From positions 186,001 through 250,000 of the forward strand of contig CALGAP010000011.1 in NCBI GenBank assembly GCA_937958995.1: a stretch of DNA of 64,000 nt. The letters are read 5' to 3'. The translations under genes were made by a program, and so were the position numbers. Shown here piece after piece: positions 43,457 through 51,515 of the stretch. Position 1 is the first letter of the stretch, and each line of letters opens with the position of its first letter. This DNA is from an uncultured Chitinophagaceae bacterium (GTDB taxonomy: Bacteria; Bacteroidota; Bacteroidia; Chitinophagales; Chitinophagaceae). The notes beneath the pieces were generated by a model. That model did no database searches and had not been told where the DNA came from. It saw only the letters and a list, made by a program, of their open reading frames with translations.

Positions 43457-44062
43457 TTACTTGCTGTACAACTCAACAATCAACTGCTCCTTAATGTTCT
43501 CGGGCACAGATTCGCGCTCGGGATAAGCGACAAATGTTCCTGACATTTCAGCTTCGTTCCAGTCGAGCCAGGTATATTTCTGGTTCTTGCCACGGAACTG
43601 GCCGGTGATAGCAGGATTTGATTTGTCTTTTTCTTTTATAGAAATCACATCGCCGGGGCGCAGTGTAAATGAGGGAATGTTAACCACACCGCCATTGACA
43701 GTGATATGTTTGTGAGTTACCAGCTGGCGTGCTGCAGGGCGCGAAGGAGCCATACCCAGGCGGAAAACAGTGTTGTCGAGTCTTGCTTCCAGCAGGCGGA
43801 TCAGGTTTTCACCTGTTACGCCTTTGAGGCGTGATGCTTCTTCGAAAGTCTTGCGGAACTGGCGCTCCAGCACCCCGTAGGTGTATTTGGCTTTCTGCTT
43901 TTCTTTCAGCTGAAGGGCGTATTCGCCGGGTGTTTTGCGTTTACGGCTGGGACCATGCTGGCCGGGAGGATTGCTGTTTTTATTCAGCCATTTTCCGTTG
44001 CCGAGGATAGGTTCGCCGAAAATTCGGGAGATACGTGTCTTTGGGCCTGTGTAACGTGCCAT
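43457..44062 (-). CDS. rpsD: 30S ribosomal protein S4
   Basis: A 201-residue primary rRNA-binding protein. MARYTGPKTRISRIFGEPILG and the S4 RNA-binding domain (about 92-155, RLEARLDNTVFRLGMAPSRPAARQLVTHKHITVNGG) are full length. The zinc-type N-terminal cysteines of some S4 proteins are absent. In enteric bacteria S4 represses the alpha operon through rpsM leader RNA; no similar leader could be recognised here. It is preceded by two hairpins (44079-44170). Confidence 0.99.
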   Translation of the reverse strand: MARYTGPKTRISRIFGEPILGNGKWLNKNSNPPGQHGPSRKRKTPGEYALQLKEKQKAKYTYGVLERQFRKTFEEASRLKGVTGENLIRLLEARLDNTVFRLGMAPSRPAARQLVTHKHITVNGGVVNIPSFTLRPGDVISIKEKDKSNPAITGQFRGKNQKYTWLDWNEAEMSGTFVAYPERESVPENIKEQLIVELYSK

Positions 44063-44078
44063 AATTGTTTAGTTGATT

Positions 44079-44127
44079 TTTTGGTGACGATGCACGATCA
44101 GTAAAAATCAAAAAAATGAATCGTGCA
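44079..44127. repeat. Hairpin upstream of rpsD
   Basis: TGCACGAT (44091-44098) pairs with ATCGTGCA (44120-44127) around an A/T-rich loop of 21 bases. On the minus strand it lies between the rpsK terminator-like hairpin and the S4 start, a position suited to an S4-binding or promoter-proximal leader. Function is inferred only. Confidence 0.4.
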
Positions 44128-44136
44128 CCCGGTTAT

Positions 44137-44170
44137 AAAAAATAGGCTCGAAGGCGATATGCCTTCGGCC
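44137..44170 (-). terminator. Terminator-like hairpin between rpsK and rpsD
   Basis: The stem CGAAGGC/GCCTTCG (44149-44155 with 44161-44167) is extended by GGC/GCC with one bulged base, then A plus six U in the minus-strand reading. It starts 4 bases past the rpsK stop and lies inside a normally continuous operon. Confidence 0.7.
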
Positions 44171-44173
44171 CTG

Positions 44174-44578
44174 TTAAACTCTTCTTTTCTTGGGCGGACG
44201 GCAGCCGTTGTGCGGCAACGGGGTAACGTCCTTAATGGTTACTACTTCGATGCCGGTCTGGGCCAGTGAGCGGATAGCGCTTTCGCGGCCGGCGCCGGGA
44301 CCTTTTACATACACATCCACTTTCTTCACACCTGCGTCGAAAGCGGTCTTGGCTGCATCAGCAGAAGCCATCTGGGCTGCATAGGGCGTATTTTTCTTAG
44401 AGCCTTTGAAACCCATTTTTCCCGCGCTGCTCCAGGAAATTACCTGGCCAGTCTTGTTGGTAATGCTGATGATAATATTGTTGAAACTAGCGGTGATATG
44501 TGCATCACCATAGGCGTCAACCTTGACAACCCTTTTCTTTGCCGCAGCTTTTGCGCTGGGTGCTTGTGATTTTGCCAT
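44174..44578 (-). CDS. rpsK: 30S ribosomal protein S11
   Basis: A 134-residue platform protein. The family core is intact: AHITASFNNIIISITNKTGQVISWSSAGKMGFKGSKKNTPYAAQMA, VYVKGPGAGRESAIRSL and the C-terminal VTPLPHNGCRPPKKRRV. The N-terminus carries an Ala/Lys-rich extension of about 17 residues. It sits between rpsM and rpsD as usual. Confidence 0.99.
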   Translation of the reverse strand: MAKSQAPSAKAAAKKRVVKVDAYGDAHITASFNNIIISITNKTGQVISWSSAGKMGFKGSKKNTPYAAQMASADAAKTAFDAGVKKVDVYVKGPGAGRESAIRSLAQTGIEVVTIKDVTPLPHNGCRPPKKRRV

Positions 44579-44725
44579 GATTCAGTTAAGTAGGTAATCT
44601 TAAAAATTAAATGCTCACTGTTGTGAGTGGGTTCAATCCTCCTGCTGACTTACGAAGCGATCCGGCATTGACCCAGTATATCTGTAAGTCGGATTGCTCT
44701 CCCCGACATGGAGAAAGCAACCAGA

Positions 44726-45106
44726 TTATTTTTTGGGCGCCTTCTTTTTGCCGGCTACTGTCTTACGTTTGCCCTTACGTGTACGGCTGTTGGTACGGGT
44801 ACGCTGACCACGAACCGGCAGACCTTTACGATGGCGCAAACCACGATAGCAGGCGATGTCGAGCAGACGCTTAATGCTCATTTGTACTTCAGAACGCAAC
44901 TGGCCTTCTACCTTGAATTCGTTGGTGATGATGGTACGAATGGCATTCAACTCATCATCGTTCCATTCATGCACTTTCTTGTCAAAGGAAATTCCAGCTT
45001 TGCCCAGGATATAGCGGGCAGTGGAACGACCGATACCATAAATATAGGTAAGGCCAATCTCTCCTCTTTTGTTCTTTGGTAAATCTACACCGGCGATACG
45101 AGCCAT
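44726..45106 (-). CDS. rpsM: 30S ribosomal protein S13
   Basis: A 126-residue head protein. MARIAGVDLPKNKRGEIGLTYIYGIGRSTA, the helix-two-turn-helix, and the basic tail RGLRHRKGLPVRGQRTRTNSRTRKGKRKTVAGKKK are all typical. The 147-base gap to rpsK contains a GACTTAC/GTAAGTC stem and a small CTCAC-AACA-GTGAG hairpin followed by an A/T-rich run, a weak terminator-like signal. Confidence 0.99.
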   Translation of the reverse strand: MARIAGVDLPKNKRGEIGLTYIYGIGRSTARYILGKAGISFDKKVHEWNDDELNAIRTIITNEFKVEGQLRSEVQMSIKRLLDIACYRGLRHRKGLPVRGQRTRTNSRTRKGKRKTVAGKKKAPKK

Positions 45107-45154
45107 GATAAACTGATTATATTTTGTTTTTGGTATTTACTAACCTGTACGATC

Positions 45155-45271
45155 TTAACCCTGGCGTTGCTTGAAGCGAGGATTCTTTTTGTTGATCACA
45201 TACAGCTTGCCCTTGCGACGCACAATCTTGCAATCGGCACTGCGCTTTTTGATAGATGCTCTTACTTTCAT
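45155..45271 (-). CDS. rpmJ: 50S ribosomal protein L36
   Basis: A 38-residue protein from ATG 45271 to TAA 45155: starts MKVRASIKKRSADCKIVRRK and ends NPRFKQRQG. Only one Cys (ADCKIV) is kept at the positions that form the zinc site in four-ligand L36, with CKIVRRKGKLYVI present but the second Cys/His pair missing, so it is a zinc-independent form. It lies between infA and rpsM as in most bacteria. Confidence 0.97.
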   Translation of the reverse strand: MKVRASIKKRSADCKIVRRKGKLYVINKKNPRFKQRQG

Positions 45272-45349
45272 CTCTTGGCTTTTTATATTTTACTGATCAC
45301 CACCTGAACCGCGCATTTGCTAAGCCGGTTTCAAGCAACGTGAATCAAA

Positions 45350-45568
45350 TTATTTGTACCTGAAAATAATTCTTCCCCTTGTCAGATCGTATGGGCTCAT
45401 CTCAACGCCTACTTTATCGCCGGGCAGGATCCTGATATAGTTCATTCTCATCTTACCCGAAATAGTAGCCAGGATCTCATGACCGTTCTCTAACTTGACT
45501 TTAAACATTGCGTTAGACAATGCTTCCTGTATTACTCCATCCTGTTTGATTAACGGTTGTTTACCCAT
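45350..45568 (-). CDS. infA: Translation initiation factor IF-1
   Basis: A 72-residue OB-fold protein (GVIQEALSNAMFKVKLENGHEILATISGKMRMNYIRILPGDKVGVEMSPYDLTRGRIIFRYK) of normal length. It is the first gene of the alpha-operon block here. The usual upstream map and secY are absent; instead a 366-base gap with repeats precedes it. Confidence 0.99.
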   Translation of the reverse strand: MGKQPLIKQDGVIQEALSNAMFKVKLENGHEILATISGKMRMNYIRILPGDKVGVEMSPYDLTRGRIIFRYK

Positions 45569-45647
45569 ATTCGTTTAAGGAGGCGCAAAGATAGGATAAT
45601 CAGCCAGAAAAACGAAATAACTCGCGTTTTTTCTCTGGCAGGCGTTT

Positions 45648-45690
45648 TGGTTTCGGGTTTGGGATTGGAGGTTTCGGGCTTTTTTAGCCG
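45648..45690. repeat. GGTTTCGGG-type repeat, copy 1
   Basis: TGGTTTCGGGTTTGGG is followed by GGAGGTTTCGGGC and then GCCGCTTCGGCGCTGCAAATC. The same module order (GGTTTCGGGTTTCGGG, then GCCGCGCTTTGTAAATC) occurs at 60020-60096. Confidence 0.5.
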
Positions 45691-45756
45691 CTTCGGCGCT
45701 GCAAATCTATGTTTTATAAGCCTGAATACCCTAATATCGTGGGCCATTACCCCCAT

Positions 45757-45796
45757 AGGTGGCCCGCCTGGAAGGTGGCTCACCTGTCGCCCGTCC
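45757..45796. repeat. REP-like intergenic repeat, diverged copy B
   Basis: AGGTGGCCCGCCTGG then AAGGTGGCTCACCTGTCGCCC resembles the GTGGCTCACCTGTGACC core of copies A and C but has lost the CCTGGCC arm. It lies between a hypothetical gene and infA. Confidence 0.5.
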
Positions 45797-45934
45797 GTCC
45801 CTGCCGCGGTTAACATCAACCCATCCCCCGCGTGGAAGCCGGGAGCAGTGCCCGCCTCAGGCGGCGCCGCGTTCACCCGGAGGCCTTTCACCCGGAGATG
45901 CTGACGGCTATCAACACCAACCCGGTTCAGCATT

Positions 45935-46342
45935 CTAAACAAACTTCTCGGGGGTCAGCTCCACCTTGGTCATCTGCAGGTAATGGTTCTGTAACTCATG
46001 CACATGCAGGCGGTGAAGAAAATGGCGGCGGTCTTCCCTCCACCAGATCTCCATCTCGTCAAACTGTCCCTCGGCGGGAATCAGTATCCTGAAAGCGCCC
46101 TTCATGTACTTGACCGAGCCATCAGCATTGTCGTGGCGGGTAAAGCCCAGCTTAAACAATTGTTCCTCATTCAGTAAGATAGGAAACAAATGTTCCGGCG
46201 TGAACCAGAATTCCTGCACATCGGTCTCCACGCACACTTCTTTGTCTTCCCGGTTCAGCTCCACTACCACGCCCTCGCGCTGCTGACCTTCAAATTCGGT
46301 CATGACAATATCGCCCGGTTTGAGTTCTGAAAATTTGATCAT
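45935..46342 (-). CDS. Conserved hypothetical protein, Bacteroidota
   Basis: A 135-residue cytosolic protein. The N-terminus (MIKFSELKPGDIVMTEFEGQQREGVVVELNREDKEVCVETDVQEFWF) looks like a small beta-barrel; the C-terminus is richer in aromatic and His residues (EIWWREDRRHFLHRLHVHELQNHYLQMT). I do not recognise a named family, though such proteins seem common in Chitinophagaceae. It stands alone between two REP-like copies. Confidence 0.75.
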   Translation of the reverse strand: MIKFSELKPGDIVMTEFEGQQREGVVVELNREDKEVCVETDVQEFWFTPEHLFPILLNEEQLFKLGFTRHDNADGSVKYMKGAFRILIPAEGQFDEMEIWWREDRRHFLHRLHVHELQNHYLQMTKVELTPEKFV

Positions 46343-46410
46343 ACGGCAGCAAAATTTAGTTGATTCTAAATTTACGGAAATTAATCGGGATCACGGGTGC
46401 AGGGTGCAGG

Positions 46411-46454
46411 GAGGGTCAAGTGGTGGGTGGGCCACCTGTGACCTGGCCGACCGT
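46411..46454. repeat. REP-like intergenic palindromic repeat, copy C
   Basis: GGTCAAGTGGTGGGTGGG followed by CCACCTGTGACCTGGCC and GACCG matches copies A (17353-17396) and D (54571-54613) over the full 43 bases with a few substitutions. It lies immediately downstream of the aldo/keto reductase gene. Confidence 0.75.
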
Positions 46455-46489
46455 GGAGAAAGGCCGGGGTTGGAAGCGGGGCGTTTGCG

Positions 46490-47488
46490 TCAGGCCTGAA
46501 TTTTATCGAGCAGTTGTATTTCTTTGTTGATGTAGTCCATCTCCTCCTGCGAAATTTTTACGTGCACGGCTTTCGCATTCTCTACTGCCTGCCTGGCGTT
46601 TCGGGCGCCGGCCAGTGCGATGGTGATACCGGGTTGCGATATCGTCCACCTCAGCACCAGCTGCGCCAGGGTGGCTCTTTTATCTTCGGCCATAGGAGCC
46701 AGCTTTTCCAGGAAATTATTTACCCGGGCAATATTCTCCGGCATATACCAGCGGCTTTTCTCGCGGCTGTCGCCAGGATTGAACTGGTGACCGGGTTTTA
46801 TTTTGCCGGTAAGCAGGCCGCGTTGCAAAGGACTGTAGGCAATAATTCCAATATTGTGATTGATGCAGTAGCCCACCACATCTTTTTCAATCTCGCGGTT
46901 TACCATACTATAGGGCACCTGGTTGCTGGCGATGCTGATGGTCTCTTCGGCTTCTTCAAGCAAAGGCACAGAATAGTTGCACACGCCCGCAGCTTTTATC
47001 TTGCCCTGCTCCTGCAGTCGCTCCAGCGCCTCCATGGTCTCGGAAATGGGCGTGGTACTGTCGGGCCAATGAATCTGGTACAAGTCTATATAATCGGTTT
47101 TCAACCGGCGCAGACTGTCTTCGCATTCTTTCATAATGCTGTCGCGACTGGCCAGGCGATAAAGATCAATATCACGGCCATCGTTATCCTTACTGCTGAA
47201 ATAATATTCGCCCTGCTTTACATCCCAGCGCAAGCCAAACTTGGTAAGAATTTGCACTTTATGCCGGGGGATGCCCTGGATGGCCTCGCCCACAATTTCC
47301 TCGCTCAATCCCTGACCATAAGCTGGCGCAGTATCAATCGAGGTCACCCCTTCATCGTATGCCGCCTTGATGGCAGCTACCGCATCGCGACGGTCGGCGC
47401 CGCCCCACATCCAGCCGCCAATGGCCCAGGCACCAAAAGTGATTACGGATGCTTTTACCGATGACTTACCAAGTTGACGATGTTCCAT
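46490..47488 (-). CDS. Aldo/keto reductase
   Basis: A 332-residue NADPH-dependent TIM-barrel reductase. Catalytic tetrad positions: Asp and Tyr in SIDTAPAYGQGLSEEIVG (about 50-67), Lys in ILTKFGLRW (about 80-88) and His in DLYQIHWPDS (about 135-144). The cofactor-binding C-terminal part has AYSPLQRGLLTGKI and IALAGARNARQAVENA. It follows the ABC export operon by 50 bases on the same strand and could be read from it, but no functional link is evident. Substrate unknown. Confidence 0.93.
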   Translation of the reverse strand: MEHRQLGKSSVKASVITFGAWAIGGWMWGGADRRDAVAAIKAAYDEGVTSIDTAPAYGQGLSEEIVGEAIQGIPRHKVQILTKFGLRWDVKQGEYYFSSKDNDGRDIDLYRLASRDSIMKECEDSLRRLKTDYIDLYQIHWPDSTTPISETMEALERLQEQGKIKAAGVCNYSVPLLEEAEETISIASNQVPYSMVNREIEKDVVGYCINHNIGIIAYSPLQRGLLTGKIKPGHQFNPGDSREKSRWYMPENIARVNNFLEKLAPMAEDKRATLAQLVLRWTISQPGITIALAGARNARQAVENAKAVHVKISQEEMDYINKEIQLLDKIQA

Positions 47489-47538
47489 AAAATACGTTTT
47501 GATAAAGTTACCTTCAATTAGTTACTCAAAACTTGTAC

Positions 47539-48657
47539 CTAACTGCGTTTCTTGTAATTAATCACTGCCCAGGTATTCAAAATCGCGGCAAACCCAAGCA
47601 TGATCATAATATGTGGCAATATATCCCTGAATCCACTACCCTTCAGCACTACCATACGCATCACTTCAATGAAATAAGTTACCGGGTTGATTTTGGTAAT
47701 ATACTGTGCCCATTCCGGCATGCTGTCAATAGAAGTGTATAAGCCGCTCAGCAAAATAAATACCATCATCATAAAGAACGACAACAACATGGCTTGTTGC
47801 TGGTTGCTGGTATAAGTAGAGATCAGCAAGCCCAGACCCAAAACAGCCAGCAGGTAAACGGCGGCAAATCCATATATCACCAGCATGCTGCCCGCAGGCG
47901 CAATGCCGTAAACCGCATATGCCAATCCTAACCCGATGGTGAGTATCACCAATCCCAATACCCAGAAGGGAATGAGTTTACCCAGTATGAAATGATGTTT
48001 CTTAACAGGCGTCACGTTGATTTGTTCGATCGTACCAATCTCTTTTTCGCGCACAATATTCAGCGACGCGAGAAAGGCGCCTACCATAGTCACCAGTATC
48101 ACCAATATACCCGGCACCATGAAATATTTATAGTTAAGCCCCGGATTAAACCAGTTGGAAGCTGTGACCTCGATCTGGGTTTCAGGATTGAATCGCGGAA
48201 ATTGTATCCACTCCAGTCGTACCTCGCGGTTAAAATCCTGTATAATGCTGCGCAGATAAGCCGCGCCCAGATTGGCTTTCACGCCGTTAATAGCATTTAC
48301 TGCCATAAACAGGGTGGATTCATTTTCCTTTACCAGCGTGCGCTCAAAATGGTGCGGTACTTCCAGTATCAGGTCGGCCCTTTCGTGCTCCACCGATTCC
48401 ATGGCTTTATCGAAAGAGCCGGTATAATTTTCCAGTTGAAAATATCCCGAAGCCGTAAGCTTGCTCACCAGCTGGCGCGAGTAATCAGAATGATCATGAT
48501 CCACCACACTCAGCTGGATATTCTTTATTTCATAATCTGCCGCCCAGGGCAACAACATCAGTTGTATCACCGGCATCACAAAAATGATGCGGATAATCGC
48601 GGGATCTCGGAATATCTGGCGAAATTCTTTTTGCAGCAAAAATTTTAAAGTCCTCAT
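47539..48657 (-). CDS. ABC-2 type transporter permease (YbhR/YhhJ-like)
   Basis: A 372-residue permease from ATG 48657 (MRTLKFLLQKEFRQIFRD); a TTG six codons upstream is less likely. One N-terminal helix, a large periplasmic domain (about 50-165), then five C-terminal helices (NIVREKEIGTIEQINVTPVKKHHFILGKLIPFWVLG is the coupling region). Last of a seven-gene export operon; it pairs with the second permease to form the membrane channel. Confidence 0.9.
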   Translation of the reverse strand: MRTLKFLLQKEFRQIFRDPAIIRIIFVMPVIQLMLLPWAADYEIKNIQLSVVDHDHSDYSRQLVSKLTASGYFQLENYTGSFDKAMESVEHERADLILEVPHHFERTLVKENESTLFMAVNAINGVKANLGAAYLRSIIQDFNREVRLEWIQFPRFNPETQIEVTASNWFNPGLNYKYFMVPGILVILVTMVGAFLASLNIVREKEIGTIEQINVTPVKKHHFILGKLIPFWVLGLVILTIGLGLAYAVYGIAPAGSMLVIYGFAAVYLLAVLGLGLLISTYTSNQQQAMLLSFFMMMVFILLSGLYTSIDSMPEWAQYITKINPVTYFIEVMRMVVLKGSGFRDILPHIMIMLGFAAILNTWAVINYKKRS

Positions 48658-48684
48658 TGGTTGAAAAAATTTCAAAGTGATTGA

Positions 48685-49791
48685 TCACGCAAGCCTGATT
48701 TTAAATTTCTTTATACTCAGCGCCAGCAGGAAAGCAAGCATGCCCACCAGCACCAGCGTCTCTTTCCATACAGCGGCAAAACCGAGCCCTTTGATCATCA
48801 CTTCTTTTATTATGTAGTAAAACCATTTGGCCGGCACTATATTCGACACCACCCGCAACGGCACCGGCATATTTTCGATAGGGAACATAAATCCACTGAG
48901 CATCACCGTTGGCAAGAACATGCCCACCAGCGAAATAAACATAGCTATCTGTTGCGAAGCAGTAGATGAAGAAATCAATAAGCCAAAAGCCAGGCAGGTG
49001 AGGGTAAACAAAATGCTTTCAAATACCAGCAGCGCCAGGTTGCCGCGTATTGGCACGTCCAGCACAAAAACGCTGAGCAACAAAATGCTGGTGATGTTGA
49101 TAATGGAAAGCAAAAGGTAAGGAACGGCTTTCGCCACCACAATCTTCAATGGCTTTATGGGCGACACAAGCATAATCTCCATCGTACCTGTCTCCTTTTC
49201 ACGTACTATGGTTATGGCCGTCATCATGGTGCACACCAGCATTAGTACCATCGCCATTACGCCGGGCACAAAACTGTATGCACCCTTTAGTTGCGGGTTG
49301 TACAACATGCGCATTTCGGTATTGATGGTATAGGGCAACTTGCGGTTATTCGTAATGCGGTTCTGATAATCGTTGATGATGGCGCTCGCATAGTTGGTAA
49401 GCGTGGTAGCTACGTTCGGGTCTGAAGCATCGGCAATCAGTTGCACCTGCGCTTTGTTAAAATGAAGCAGGTCTTGTTCAAAACGCTGGGGAAAAACCAC
49501 GACAAGACTGATCTGGCCGCTCTGAAATGCCTTTTCAATTTCTTTATAAGAATGCAGGTATTTTTTGATTTCGAAATAACGGCTCGCTTCAATCTCAGCG
49601 CGTATGGAATGTGTGGCTGCATCATTCGACTGATCCAATATAGCGATGCGCGCATTCTTTACCTCGTTGGTAAGGGCAAATCCGAAAATGATGATCTGCA
49701 CAACGGGCATACCCAGCAGGATAAACATCGTACGCTTATCGCGCAGGATATGGTAAAATTCTTTTTTTATGAAGCTGATGAATTGTTTCAT
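48685..49791 (-). CDS. ABC-2 type transporter permease (YbhS-like)
   Basis: A 368-residue permease with the same layout as its neighbour: KKEFYHILRDKRTMFILLGMPVVQIIIFGFAL (helix 1), a periplasmic domain (about 50-165), and a C-terminal five-helix ABC2 domain containing TIVREKETGTMEIMLVSPIKPLKIVVAKAVPY. The two permeases are clearly paralogous and should form a heterodimer. Confidence 0.9.
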   Translation of the reverse strand: MKQFISFIKKEFYHILRDKRTMFILLGMPVVQIIIFGFALTNEVKNARIAILDQSNDAATHSIRAEIEASRYFEIKKYLHSYKEIEKAFQSGQISLVVVFPQRFEQDLLHFNKAQVQLIADASDPNVATTLTNYASAIINDYQNRITNNRKLPYTINTEMRMLYNPQLKGAYSFVPGVMAMVLMLVCTMMTAITIVREKETGTMEIMLVSPIKPLKIVVAKAVPYLLLSIINITSILLLSVFVLDVPIRGNLALLVFESILFTLTCLAFGLLISSSTASQQIAMFISLVGMFLPTVMLSGFMFPIENMPVPLRVVSNIVPAKWFYYIIKEVMIKGLGFAAVWKETLVLVGMLAFLLALSIKKFKIRLA

Positions 49792-49802
49792 GGTTATACT
49801 TT

Positions 49803-50549
49803 TTAATCTGCCGAGCGCACGGCTTTGCGCGCCAGTTTCAAAAACACTTCATCCATCGATTGAGCACCAAATGTTTTCTTCAATTGCTCCGGTGTATCGA
49901 GGGCGTCAATGCGGCCATCCACCATTATACTTACTCGGTTGCAATACTCTGCTTCGTCCATATAGTGCGTGGTCACAAAAACCGTGATGCCCGATTCGGC
50001 AGCTTTGTAGATCATGCTCCAGAACTCGCGCCGCGTCACGGGATCAACGCCGCCGGTAGGTTCATCAAGAAAAACGATCTCAGGTTCATGAAAGATGGCT
50101 ACTGAAAACGCCAGTTTTTGTTTCCAGCCCAGCGGCAGCGATTTCACCAGTTTGTTGGCTTCACCTTCCAGGTGAAGGTGCTGCAACAACATAGCGGTTT
50201 TTGTTTTGATAAATGAATCGCTCTTGCCGTAGATGCCCGCGTAAAAGCGGATATTCTCCTTTATCGTGAGGTCTTCGTACAAAGAAAACTTCTGGCTCAT
50301 GTAGCCGATATTGCGTTTTATCTGCTCGTTTTCTTTATATACATCGAAGCCAGCCACCGTAGCTTTTCCTGAGGTAGGCAACGAGAGACCGCAAAGCATG
50401 CGCATCGCTGTGGTTTTGCCTGCGCCATTGGCGCCGAGAAACCCGAATATCTCTCCTTTTTTCACTTCGAAGCTGATGCCATCCACCGCGGTAAATTCCC
50501 CAAAACGCTTAGTCAGTTGCTCGGCCCTTATTGCTATTCCGTTGTTCAT
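49803..50549 (-). CDS. ABC transporter ATP-binding protein with degenerate signature motif
   Basis: A 248-residue nucleotide-binding subunit from ATG 50549 (MNNGIAIRAEQLTKRFGEF). Walker A GANGAGKTT (about 38-46), Q loop YMSQKFSLYEDLT, Walker B IVFLDEPTGG and switch His in VTTHYMDEAEYC are intact. The signature reads LPLGWKQKLAFS in place of LSGGxxQ. It equals the second ATPase half of YbhF-type proteins and is separated from the other ATPase gene by 13 bases. Confidence 0.92.
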   Translation of the reverse strand: MNNGIAIRAEQLTKRFGEFTAVDGISFEVKKGEIFGFLGANGAGKTTAMRMLCGLSLPTSGKATVAGFDVYKENEQIKRNIGYMSQKFSLYEDLTIKENIRFYAGIYGKSDSFIKTKTAMLLQHLHLEGEANKLVKSLPLGWKQKLAFSVAIFHEPEIVFLDEPTGGVDPVTRREFWSMIYKAAESGITVFVTTHYMDEAEYCNRVSIMVDGRIDALDTPEQLKKTFGAQSMDEVFLKLARKAVRSAD

Positions 50550-50562
50550 AAAAAAGATTTTA

Positions 50563-51513
50563 CTAATAAATTTTTGCCATGCGCGCCATAAAGCAGTCTT
50601 CAATATTGGGCGTGATCAATTGTACCTGCACGTCTTCATATCCTTTCTGTGACAGGTAACTCATAGCGTGCGTGTCAGTAATGCCGGGTCTCAAAACCAC
50701 GTGATGATATTCACCGAAGGGGTACGCATCTTCAGCTCCTTCAAATGCTTTCAGGTCTTCGAGCAATGGTAACATGCGGCGGCTTTTTACTGCCAGCAGT
50801 GTTTTATCAAAACTGTCAATCACACCCTGCGGCGTGTTGATGGCAAGAATTTCCCCGTTTTGAATCAGTGCCACGCGGTCGCAGAGACTGGCCTCATCCA
50901 TATATGGAGTGGACACGAGAATGGTAATGCCCTGCATTTTCAAACGGCCCAGCATATCCCAGAACTCTTTTCGGGAAACGGCATCCACGCCGGTGGTCGG
51001 TTCATCGAGAAACAGCACAGAAGGACGATGAATCAGCGCGCAGCTCAGCGCGAGCTTTTGTTTCATACCACCTGATAACTTTCCCGCGCGACGGTCTTTG
51101 AATGGTTCTATTTGCGAATAAATATCCTTTACCAGTTCATAGTTCTCTTCAATACTGGTGTTGAATATGGTGGCAAAAAATTCGAGATTCTCCGCAACCG
51201 TCAGGTCCTGGTATAGTGAGAAACGGCCGGGCATATAGCCCACGCGCTTGCGTATTTCCTTGAAATCTTTTACTACATCCAGTCCGTCAACAGCAGCCGA
51301 ACCGCCATCGGGTAAGAGCAGGGTGGTAAGTATGCGGAACAAAGAAGTTTTGCCCGCGCCATCGGGACCGATTATACCGAACAGTTCGCCGCGATTAACT
51401 TCGAAAGATACTCCGCGCAAGGCTTGTATGGTTTCTTTTTTGGCGCCGTATTTTTTCACAATATTGTTCACTGTTACGCCGCCATTACCCGGAATATAGT
51501 TGCCTGCTTTCAT
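50563..51513 (-). CDS. ABC transporter ATP-binding protein
   Basis: A 316-residue subunit. Walker A GPDGAGKTSL (about 53-62), signature LSGGMKQKLALS (about 148-159), Walker B VLFLDEPTTG. The switch position reads VSTPYMDEASLCD, with Pro where the catalytic His normally is. A C-terminal extension of about 80 residues follows the ATPase core. It equals the first half of YbhF; in E. coli the two halves are fused. Confidence 0.92.
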   Translation of the reverse strand: MKAGNYIPGNGGVTVNNIVKKYGAKKETIQALRGVSFEVNRGELFGIIGPDGAGKTSLFRILTTLLLPDGGSAAVDGLDVVKDFKEIRKRVGYMPGRFSLYQDLTVAENLEFFATIFNTSIEENYELVKDIYSQIEPFKDRRAGKLSGGMKQKLALSCALIHRPSVLFLDEPTTGVDAVSRKEFWDMLGRLKMQGITILVSTPYMDEASLCDRVALIQNGEILAINTPQGVIDSFDKTLLAVKSRRMLPLLEDLKAFEGAEDAYPFGEYHHVVLRPGITDTHAMSYLSQKGYEDVQVQLITPNIEDCFMARMAKIY

Positions 51514-51515
51514 GA

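Larger units (their letters stand above)
45569..45934. other. Repeat-bearing gap upstream of infA
   Basis: No gene is supported. From right to left it holds GC-rich sequence, the diverged REP-like copy at 45757-45796, a GGTTTCGGG-type repeat at 45648-45690, and an imperfect inverted repeat at about 45602-45639 (GCCAGA...TCTGGC with A/T-rich inner arms). The promoter for infA should lie here but no clear TAnnTTTG box was found. Confidence 0.5.
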
